This document shows positions 57,909 through 64,000 of a stretch of 64,000 nt of DNA, piece after piece (within the stretch, counting starts at the first letter, position 1; each line of letters starts with the position of its first letter). Source of the DNA: Fen-999 sp041480065 (GTDB lineage: Bacteria > Pseudomonadota > Gammaproteobacteria > Burkholderiales > Rhodocyclaceae); the NCBI GenBank assembly GCA_041480065.1, contig JBGOZF010000018.1, positions 3,766 to 67,765 on the forward strand, in the 5' to 3' direction. The notes beneath the pieces are model-generated. The model saw only the letters and a program-made list of their open reading frames with translations, had not been told where the DNA came from and did no database searches. Made by a program: the position numbers and the translations under genes.

Positions 57909-58304
57909 TCACATCCCCATCTTCTCGAAGATCTTGGTCAGCTTCTCGTTGAGCGTCGCTGCCGTGAAGGGTTTGACGATGTAGCCGGACGCCCCCGCCT
58001 GGGCCGCCGCAATGATGTTCTCCTTCTTCGCCTCGGCGGTGATCATCAGCACCGGCAGGGTCTTCAGCGCTGCATCGGCACGCACGGTCTGCAGCAAGGT
58101 GAGCCCATCCATGTTCGGCATGTTCCAGTCGGACACCACAAAGTCGACACCGCCGGCCTTCAGCTTCTGCAGCGCGACGACGCCATCCTCCGCCTCGTCA
58201 ACATTGGTAAAACCGAGCTCCTTGAGCAGGTTGCGGACGATACGGCGCATGGTCGAGAAATCATCGACGACGAGGAACTTGATCTTGCTTGGATCTACAG
58301 GCAT
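57909..58304 (-). CDS. cheY: Chemotaxis response regulator CheY
   Basis: 131 residues, a single receiver domain. Acidic pair LVVDDFSTMR, phospho-acceptor Asp59 (VVSDWNMPNMDG), Thr/Ala at ITAEAKKENI and Lys111 (GYIVKPF). Phospho-CheY binds FliM to change rotation. Upstream of cheZ with overlapping ends and eighteen bases after the second cheV. Confidence 0.97.
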   Translation of the reverse strand: MPVDPSKIKFLVVDDFSTMRRIVRNLLKELGFTNVDEAEDGVVALQKLKAGGVDFVVSDWNMPNMDGLTLLQTVRADAALKTLPVLMITAEAKKENIIAAAQAGASGYIVKPFTAATLNEKLTKIFEKMGM

Positions 58305-58322
58305 CAGGTCTTTCTCCGAAAC

Positions 58323-59291
58323 TCAATCTCTGGCGGACTTCAACAGCATCGGTCGTAGCGTCTCGGCGAGAACCTCGGCGTCGAACTTGGCTACATAGGC
58401 GTCCACGCCGACACTCTTGCCCATGGCCCGGTTGGCTTCGGACGACAGCGAGGAGTGCATGACCACGGGGATACCGGCAAAACGGGCATCGGACTTGATG
58501 TTCTTGGTCAGCACATAGCCGTCCATTTCCGGCATCTCGGCATCGACCAGGATCAGATTGATCTCTTGCCGCAAGCTACGGCCCAATTGCTGACAATGAG
58601 CGGCCATGCCGGAAAGCCGCGTCCAAGCCTCCAGCCCGTTCAGGGCGTGCTTGTGCTTGACGCCCAGCTTGTCGAACACTTCGGCGATCTTCTTCCTTGC
58701 CACGGCGGAGTCGTCGACGAAGAAGACATTGAAGTCCTCGGCTTCCTCGATGCGTTCGATCTGGCCGACGAGGGACTCGCCGAAGGTGTTGGCCATGATC
58801 TGCTCGACATCGACGATCGACACCAGCTTGCCGTCGGCCATTTCCGTGATGGCGATGATGTAGGCATGAAGACCGCCGGTAACCACGGACTCCGGCGCCC
58901 GCACCTTGTCCCAATCGACGCGGATGATGCGATCGACCCCATGGACCAGGAAGCCGAGTGTCCGTTTGCTGTACTCGGTCACCATCATCGAACCGCCCAA
59001 TGCCGTCGGCGCATCGGCCAGATTCATGACCTTGGTCAGCGAAACCACGGGAATCACGTTGCCGCGCAAGCTGATCAGGCCTTCGACCCCTCCCGGCATG
59101 TTCGGCGTCTTGGTGATCATCGGCGTCTTGCAGACTTCCCTCACCTTGAAGACGTTGATGCCGAAGATCTCATGGGTCCCGAGCGAGAACAGCAGGATCT
59201 CCATGCGGTTCGATCCCGCCAGCTTGGTGCGGGCATCGACGCTTTCCAGCAGGGGCGCGGTCGCCGGACTGGTCAGGGCTGTGCTGCTCAT
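58323..59291 (-). CDS. cheV: CheV coupling protein, copy 2
   Basis: 322 residues: CheW domain (about 20-165: EILLFSLGTHEIFGINVFKV, ISLRGNVIPVVSLTKVM) and receiver (about 190-315; VDDSAVARKK, phospho-acceptor in ILVDAEMPEMDG, Lys in VAKFDAEVL). Couples receptors to CheA with phosphorylation-dependent adaptation. Paralogous to the preceding gene across its whole length. Confidence 0.94.
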   Translation of the reverse strand: MSSTALTSPATAPLLESVDARTKLAGSNRMEILLFSLGTHEIFGINVFKVREVCKTPMITKTPNMPGGVEGLISLRGNVIPVVSLTKVMNLADAPTALGGSMMVTEYSKRTLGFLVHGVDRIIRVDWDKVRAPESVVTGGLHAYIIAITEMADGKLVSIVDVEQIMANTFGESLVGQIERIEEAEDFNVFFVDDSAVARKKIAEVFDKLGVKHKHALNGLEAWTRLSGMAAHCQQLGRSLRQEINLILVDAEMPEMDGYVLTKNIKSDARFAGIPVVMHSSLSSEANRAMGKSVGVDAYVAKFDAEVLAETLRPMLLKSARD

Positions 59292-59310
59292 GATCTGGCC
59301 TCCCTCCGGC

Positions 59311-60279
59311 TCAGGCTGCGACTGCCGGTGCGCTCTTGCCCAGCACCAGACGGCTCAAGGTTTCCGCCAGGCGCTGCGGTTCGAACTTCGGTACGTACTC
59401 ATCGACGCCAACCGACTTGCCCAGTTGCTGATTCGACATGGACGACAGCGAAGAATGCATGATCACGGGTATACCGGCAAAACGCGGGTCCGACTTGATG
59501 GTTTTGGTCAGGATATAGCCGTCCATTTCCGGCATCTCGACATCGGTGAGCACGAGTTGGACCATATCCTTGACCTTGTGTCCGGTCGACTCGGCGTAAG
59601 CGGCGATCCTCTGCAACTCTTCCCAGGCCATGTGACCATTGACGGCCGCAATACCGCGAATCCCGAGCGCCTTGAGCGTGCGCTCGATCTGGCCTCGGGC
59701 CACCGAGGAATCGTCGGCGAACAGGATGGTAATGTCTTCGCGCCCCAGGGAATGGATGTTGGCGAACAGGAACTCGTCCTCGATCTTGGTGGTCTCGGCC
59801 AGCACGCGTTCAACGTCGAGCATCATGACCAGGCGGCCATCCTGAAGCTCGGTGATCGCGGTCACCAGGCCGCCCATGTTGCTGGTCAGCATCTCCGGCG
59901 GTACGCGCATTTGCGCCCAGTCAAGGCGCAGGATGGTATCGACGGCCTCGACCAGAAAGCCCTGGGTGTGGCCGTTGTACTCGGTGACGATCATGATGTC
60001 GCGCGGCGAGTCGGGCTGAATGCCTGCATACTCGGCCAGATCGACCACCGGCACCAGAATGCCGCGCAAGCTGACCATGCCCTTCACGGACGCCGGCATG
60101 TCGGGCGCTGCCGTGATCGGCGGCGTACGCATGACTTCGCGCACCTTGAAAACGTTTATGCCGAAGGTTTCGTGGCGGCCGGTACGCGCATCGATCCCGA
60201 GCGTAAACAGCAGTATTTCCAGCTTGTTGGTACCGGCGAGGCGCGTACGCGCATCGATGTTGCTAAGCAGATCGGACAT
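59311..60279 (-). CDS. cheV: CheV coupling protein, copy 1
   Basis: 322 residues, same length as the next gene. CheW domain (EILLFTLGIDARTGRHETFG, VSLRGILVPVVDLAEYAG) and receiver (FADDSSVARGQ, VLTDVEMPEMDGYILTKTIK, Lys in VPKFEPQRLAE). The CheW part has a short insert (IDARTGRHE) absent from copy 2. Heads the cheVVYZA sub-group after a 117-base gap with a weak sigma-28-like site. Confidence 0.94.
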   Translation of the reverse strand: MSDLLSNIDARTRLAGTNKLEILLFTLGIDARTGRHETFGINVFKVREVMRTPPITAAPDMPASVKGMVSLRGILVPVVDLAEYAGIQPDSPRDIMIVTEYNGHTQGFLVEAVDTILRLDWAQMRVPPEMLTSNMGGLVTAITELQDGRLVMMLDVERVLAETTKIEDEFLFANIHSLGREDITILFADDSSVARGQIERTLKALGIRGIAAVNGHMAWEELQRIAAYAESTGHKVKDMVQLVLTDVEMPEMDGYILTKTIKSDPRFAGIPVIMHSSLSSMSNQQLGKSVGVDEYVPKFEPQRLAETLSRLVLGKSAPAVAA

Positions 60280-60359
60280 AGGACAACCTCGTTTCCCGCA
60301 AAACCAGCCTCGCGGCCAGCCAGTGATAGGAATCTTACGTTATTTCGCCGGTAACGCGC

Positions 60360-60386
60360 CTAACGGCAGGATATTCCCAAAGTTCT
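60360..60386 (-). promoter_or_regulatory. Weak sigma-28-like promoter before the cheV pair
   Basis: Minus strand AGAACTTT (60386-60379), 11 bases, GCCGTTAG (60367-60360): 5 of 8 and 6 of 8 matches with correct spacing. Chemotaxis genes are often FliA-dependent, but the match is weak. Confidence 0.3.
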
Positions 60387-60396
60387 ATACTTGCGA

Positions 60397-60702
60397 TCAA
60401 ACGATGCTGAAAAGCTTGCCGAAATTCGCAATATCCAGGACCTGTCGGACCGCCCCACGGCAATTGGCCAGGCTGACCGTCTTGCCCGCCCCGTGCGCCT
60501 TGTCCCGCAGCATCAACAACATGCCCAGGGCAGAACTGTCGAGATACTCGACCGAGCCCAGATCGACCGCCACTTCCTTGCTGTCCTCGGCGCCGAGCGC
60601 CGTGTCGACCGCCTCGCGGAATTCACGGTGGGAATTGAAGTCGAACCGGCCGAGCAGCCGAATCACAGAACGGCCACTGCCGCTAGCAACACTTACCTGC
60701 AT
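60397..60702 (-). CDS. STAS-domain protein (anti-sigma antagonist-like)
   Basis: 101 residues from ATG 60702 (MQVSVASGSGRSVIRLLGRF); the longer frame upstream overlaps cheB and lacks homology. STAS fold: FDFNSHREFREAVDTAL, VAVDLGSVEYLDSSALGMLL with the phosphorylatable Ser in LDSSALG, and KTVSLANCRGAVRQVLDIAN. SpoIIAA-like proteins are switched by serine kinases, none of which is seen here. It sits between cheB and cheV, so a signalling link to chemotaxis is plausible. Confidence 0.85.
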   Translation of the reverse strand: MQVSVASGSGRSVIRLLGRFDFNSHREFREAVDTALGAEDSKEVAVDLGSVEYLDSSALGMLLMLRDKAHGAGKTVSLANCRGAVRQVLDIANFGKLFSIV

Positions 60703-60742
60703 AACCGGGCTCCATGGTTCAAGAGTAGTCAGTATACCGCGC

Positions 60743-61810
60743 TCAGTCGCGGTCCAGCCTGTGCAAATGCGCCAATAATCGGGGCGAGACATCGGTCAGC
60801 GCCGCCACTTCCGCCACCGCGCCGATCTGGGCTGCCTCACGCGGCATGCCATAGACAACGCAGCTGTCCTGATCCTGGCCGATTGTCCAGGCGCCGGCAT
60901 TGCGCATTTCGAGCATCCCGCGCGCTCCGTCCTTACCCATGCCGGTCAGGATGACTCCGGTCGCCTCCTTCCCGGCCTGCCTGGCAACGGACCGGAACAG
61001 CGTATCCACCGAGGGCCGATGGCGATTCACGGGCTCCGAGCTGTCGAGTTCCACCACGTAGCCGCCGGCGCTTTTCCTGACGGTCATGTGCGAATGCCCA
61101 GGCGCCAGATAGGCCGTTCCCGGCCGCAAACGTTCGCCGCCCTGGGCTTCGATCACGCGCAGCGCGCTCAGGCTATCAAGGCGGCCGGCAAACGAAGGGG
61201 TAAAAGTCTCGGGCATGTGCTGGACCATGACGATCGGCGGCATCTCGGCCGGCAGGCGCGTCAGGACATCCTTGATCGCCTCGGTGCCGCCGGTGGAAGC
61301 GCCTATGGCAATGATATGCCCATTGAGCAGGCGCTGCGAGAATCCAGTGGCCGGTACCACGGCCGGGCCTGCGGCCTGAGGTGATAGCGGCCGCTGCGCC
61401 ATGATCCGGTTGCGAGCGGCATATGCTGCACGGATCTTGTCGCGCACCTCTTCGCCGTAGGCCTGCAGGGCCGCATCGCTATCCGCCCTCGGCTTGGCGA
61501 CGAAATCGACGGCGCCGGTTTCCAGCGCCTGCAGCGTAACCTCGGTACCGCGCGCCGTCAGCGACGAAACCATCACCACCGGCATTGGCCGCAGACGCAT
61601 CAGGCGACCGAGGAACTCGATGCCGTCCATCCTGGGCATTTCCACGTCCAGCGTCAGCACGTCGGGATTCAGCGCCTTGATCATCTCGCGCGCCGCCAGC
61701 GGATCGGGTGCCGCACCGACCACCTCTATGTCCGCGGCACCGCCAATGATCTCCGTCAACAATGCCCGCATCAGCGCGGAATCATCGACGATCAGTACCT
61801 TGATACTCAT
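60743..61810 (-). CDS. cheB: Chemoreceptor methylesterase CheB
   Basis: 355 residues: receiver (phospho-acceptor in DVLTLDVEMPRMDGIEFLG) and methylesterase domain with the Ser-His-Asp set (IAIGASTGGTEAIK; MVQHMPETFTPSFAGRL; GMGKDGARGM). Removes methyl groups from receptors and is activated by CheA. Its ATG touches the cheD stop (one base shared). Confidence 0.96.
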   Translation of the reverse strand: MSIKVLIVDDSALMRALLTEIIGGAADIEVVGAAPDPLAAREMIKALNPDVLTLDVEMPRMDGIEFLGRLMRLRPMPVVMVSSLTARGTEVTLQALETGAVDFVAKPRADSDAALQAYGEEVRDKIRAAYAARNRIMAQRPLSPQAAGPAVVPATGFSQRLLNGHIIAIGASTGGTEAIKDVLTRLPAEMPPIVMVQHMPETFTPSFAGRLDSLSALRVIEAQGGERLRPGTAYLAPGHSHMTVRKSAGGYVVELDSSEPVNRHRPSVDTLFRSVARQAGKEATGVILTGMGKDGARGMLEMRNAGAWTIGQDQDSCVVYGMPREAAQIGAVAEVAALTDVSPRLLAHLHRLDRD

Positions 61811-62421
61811 CAGGTAAACAGCTCGATCTCGCCCGCGACCGGGCCTTCGTTCAGGCGTTCCGCGTATTCCTTCTCGCGACGGGCCACGGTATCGTTATGC
61901 ATGCGCACCAGCTTCTTCACCAGAACCCGACCGTTCGAAGGGAAGAAATATACCTTGCGCGGATGGACGTCGAGCAAGTCCTGGGCCTTGACGGGTATGG
62001 CCTCCGTCTTCAGGTAGTCAAGGACGAAGCTGGCGTTACGGTCGCCGACCTGGCTGCTGGAAAGCGTCGCCATGACCCGGCCACCGCCAAATACCTTGGC
62101 TTCAAGACTGGTCCGCCGGGCACCGAGCTTCATGAGATGGTTGATCAGAATTTCCATGGCGTAGGTGCCATAGCGCGCCGAGGCCAGTTGGTCCACCGCA
62201 TCCCCGTCCGCCAGCATGAAGTGGTTCATGCCGCCAAGGCCCTTCTCGCGGTCGCGGATACAGGCCGAAACGCAGGAGCCGAGCACGGTCACCAGCATCA
62301 TCTCGGACGTGGTGACGAAGTACTCTCCCGGCAGCACCTTCACCGCTTCGACATCGAACTGGCGGTCGAAGTACCGGTTGCTGGCCAGGTGTTCGATGGT
62401 GCCAAGATCACCGTCGCTCAT
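61810..62421 (-). CDS. cheD: Chemoreceptor glutamine deamidase CheD
   Basis: 203 residues. Catalytic Cys and His in VTVLGSCVSACIRDREKGLG, GMNHFML and the family motif AKVFGGGRVMATLSSSQVGD. It deamidates receptor glutamines. The ATG overlaps the cheR stop (ATGA). The presence of both CheD and CheZ in one system is common in this group. Confidence 0.95.
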   Translation of the reverse strand: MSDGDLGTIEHLASNRYFDRQFDVEAVKVLPGEYFVTTSEMMLVTVLGSCVSACIRDREKGLGGMNHFMLADGDAVDQLASARYGTYAMEILINHLMKLGARRTSLEAKVFGGGRVMATLSSSQVGDRNASFVLDYLKTEAIPVKAQDLLDVHPRKVYFFPSNGRVLVKKLVRMHNDTVARREKEYAERLNEGPVAGEIELFT

Positions 62422-63263
62422 TTCGCCACCTTGGCCGACGCCCGGTTCCGGTCGGCCCGTTCATACACGGTGCGGCCCAGCGACCGGAACAGGTCGGCAG
62501 CGTGCAGGAAACTTTCCGAATGGCCGGCGAACAGCAAGCCCTCCGGGCGCAGCAAGGGCTGAAACCGCTTCAGGATCTGGTACTGGGTCGGCTTGTCGAA
62601 GTAGATCATCACGTTGCGGCAGAAGATGACATCCAGGGGTTCGCGTACCGGCCAGCGCAAGTCCAGCAGGTTGATGCGGGTAAAGGTGATCAGCCGCTGG
62701 AGTTCCGGCCGCACCCGGGCGTAGCCGGTTTGCGCGCCCGAGCCCCTGAGAAAGTAGCGTTGCAGGCGTTCCGCCGAAAGCCGCTCGACGCGTTCCATGG
62801 GATAAACACCCTGCTGGCCGGTGGCCAGTACGTTGGTATCGATGTCGCTGGCGAGGATCTCCACCGGCGGCGTCAGGCTGCTGAAAGTCTCGCAGGCCGT
62901 GATCGCCAGCGAATAGGGCTCTTCCCCGGTCGAGGCCGCCGAACACCAGATACGCAGCGGCCGGTGATGGGCGGCGTCGAGGTACTTGCGCAGGATGTCG
63001 AAATGGTGGGCTTCGCGAAAGAAAGAGGTCAGATTCGTCGTCAGGGAATTGACGAAGGTCTCCCACTCCTCCGCGTCACCGGCCTCCAGGATCTCCAGGT
63101 ATTCGGCAAACGTTGCCAACTTGAGTGCGCGCAGCCGCCTGGCCAGACGCGAATACACCATGTCCTGCTTGACCGGCGCCAGGGAAATTCCTGCCTGCTC
63201 ATGGATAAGTTTGCGGATGCGCTCGAAATCCGCCTGCGTGAAGTGGAATTCGCGCGCGGGCAT
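62418..63263 (-). CDS. cheR: Chemoreceptor methyltransferase CheR
   Basis: 281 residues from ATG 63263 (MPAREFHFTQADFERIRKLI); a GTG at 63299 would add 12 residues and cannot be excluded. N-terminal helical domain, then a Rossmann-type SAM domain (LRIWCSAASTGEEPYSLAIT, DTNVLATGQQGVYPM, DVIFCRNVMIYFDKPTQYQI). Methylates receptor glutamates. Follows the CZB receptor gene and is coupled to cheD. Confidence 0.95.
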   Translation of the reverse strand: MPAREFHFTQADFERIRKLIHEQAGISLAPVKQDMVYSRLARRLRALKLATFAEYLEILEAGDAEEWETFVNSLTTNLTSFFREAHHFDILRKYLDAAHHRPLRIWCSAASTGEEPYSLAITACETFSSLTPPVEILASDIDTNVLATGQQGVYPMERVERLSAERLQRYFLRGSGAQTGYARVRPELQRLITFTRINLLDLRWPVREPLDVIFCRNVMIYFDKPTQYQILKRFQPLLRPEGLLFAGHSESFLHAADLFRSLGRTVYERADRNRASAKVAK

Positions 63264-63330
63264 CGGCGTCGGCCCGTTCTCCGGAAGCGTATTGGTCACA
63301 GACCTGAAATTCCTTCCACTCGTCCTCGCT

Positions 63331-64000
63331 CTACGCCAGTTTGGCCGGAATTGCCCGTTTCGGCGCCGGCACAGACCGGGCCGGCGGCACGCCCGCGCTG
63401 CCACGCCCGGCCCAGGCACGACGGATGGATTCTATGTGCTGCACGGTTTCGTCGGAGTATTTGGCGAAATCGCCGTTCAGGAGACTCATGGCATCAGTCT
63501 TGTGGTCGGCCAGCCTGGCGCGGATGATTTCGGCGGCGGAGCCATGGAATTTGGCGTGGGAGAGGCGAAGGCTCTCGCAGCGCCGGTCGCCGCCCATCGC
63601 AGGCTTGCAGGAGCCATAGATCCACTGGCCCAGCGCACAGCGGTCGTCGCAACCGACCACCTGGGGATCGAGTTTCTCGTCGCTGGAACCGACCACATAA
63701 CGGAGTAGCCGTCGTTTCCATTGACGGTGCGCGTCAATGGCACCATCGAAATCCATGCCGCCGACGACTCCCGGGGCCGACGACGTCAGCGCAATCCTTT
63801 TCGTCGCCGGCAGTTTGAAACTGTCGACTGCCTGGACCAGACCGCGCGCCTGTTCTTCCAGGCTCTCCGCCGCCGCGGCTGCCTCTTCCACCAGCGCCGC
63901 GTTCTGCTGCGTCACTTCGTCCATCTGGCTCACCGCCTGCGTCACCTGCTCGATGCCCGTGCTCTGCTCTCTGCTGGCTCCGCTGATCTCGGTCACCAGA
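63331..64000 (-). CDS. Methyl-accepting chemotaxis protein with CZB domain, 3' part
   Basis: Cut by the right edge; about 223 codons are visible. The signalling-domain end (QSTGIEQVTQAVSQMDEVTQ, QNAALVEEAAAAAESLEEQA) is followed by a chemoreceptor zinc-binding domain: His in IDAHRQWKRRLLRYV, Cys in CDDRCALGQWIYG and the HxxxH of LRLSHAKFHGSAAE. CZB domains bind zinc and have been linked to sensing of hypochlorous acid or metal. Ends with a basic Pro/Ala tail. Ligand domain lies outside. Confidence 0.9.
   Translation of the reverse strand, partial: LVTEISGASREQSTGIEQVTQAVSQMDEVTQQNAALVEEAAAAAESLEEQARGLVQAVDSFKLPATKRIALTSSAPGVVGGMDFDGAIDAHRQWKRRLLRYVVGSSDEKLDPQVVGCDDRCALGQWIYGSCKPAMGGDRRCESLRLSHAKFHGSAAEIIRARLADHKTDAMSLLNGDFAKYSDETVQHIESIRRAWAGRGSAGVPPARSVPAPKRAIPAKLA

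Noticed and set aside
63331..63420. SAGVPPAR stretch at the receptor C-terminus as a mobile-element signature
   Set aside because: Such Pro/Ala-rich peptides arise often from GC-rich dispersed sequence; a single short instance proves nothing.
1..64000. CRISPR arrays, tRNA/rRNA genes, insertion sequences and prophage genes
   Set aside because: None were seen: no regular spaced repeats, no cloverleaf-like or rRNA motifs, and no transposase or integrase-like protein among the frames.

Overview
The window is a GC-rich (by eye roughly 60-65 % G+C) chromosomal segment of a motile proteobacterium. The gene order, the MaoC-Pta/AckA pair and the protein styles point to a betaproteobacterium, most likely a Rhodocyclales-type freshwater or soil organism; this is inference from family resemblance and no ribosomal marker is present. 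About 50 kb is one nearly complete polar-flagellum and chemotaxis locus.

Layout. 1-4.8 kb (mostly minus strand): an ECF sigma factor with a membrane-anchored anti-sigma-like partner and a truncated exported protein, then a PAS-GGDEF-EAL c-di-GMP protein and an OmpA-family protein. 5.0-7.9 kb: a response-regulator remnant, then MaoC-Pta fusion and acetate kinase. 7.9-11.9 kb: a NarL-type two-component pair and a diguanylate cyclase. 12-18.7 kb (plus): fliC-flaG-fliD-fliS-fliT, a short fliK paralogue, flhX and ycgR. 18.7-21.5 kb (minus): fliE and the two-component regulators fleS/fleR (flrB/flrC). 21.7-32.6 kb (plus): fliF-G-H-I-J and fliK-L-M-N-O-P-Q-R. 32.5-43.7 kb (minus): flgB-C-D-E-F-G-H-I-J and flgK-L plus a lipoprotein. 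43.9-45.4 kb (plus): flgA-M-N. 45.5-64 kb (minus): one long run read from the right edge: CZB-type chemoreceptor (partial), cheR-D-B, a STAS protein, two tandem cheV, cheY-Z-A, a Cys-containing exported protein, flhB-A-F-G, fliA, motC-D and a TIM-barrel enzyme.

Regulation readable from the sequence. There are sigma-54 sites (GG-N10-GC, several nearly perfect) before fliE, fliF, fliK, flgB and flgK, and sigma-28 sites (TAAAGTTT-N11-GCCGATAA type) before fliC, fliD, flgM and perhaps flgK. With fleS/fleR, fliA and flgM present, this is a sigma-54 then sigma-28 hierarchy. No flhDC or fleQ/flrA is visible. A recurring palindrome CGGCAA-N3-TTGCCG lies in at least five flagellar intergenic gaps and is the best candidate for the FleR/FlrC enhancer.

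Most unusual points: the palindrome family; a hairpin-bearing repeat with a GCGA tetraloop placed inside two flagellar operons; a diverged duplicate of the motC 3' end; an FlhG with arginines replacing the P-loop lysines; a FliA with an AT-hook-like tail; a CheZ with two N-terminal copies of a motif like its own C-terminal CheY-binding helix; two CheV and a STAS protein but no CheW; and small unrecognised secreted proteins coupled to flgL and cheA.
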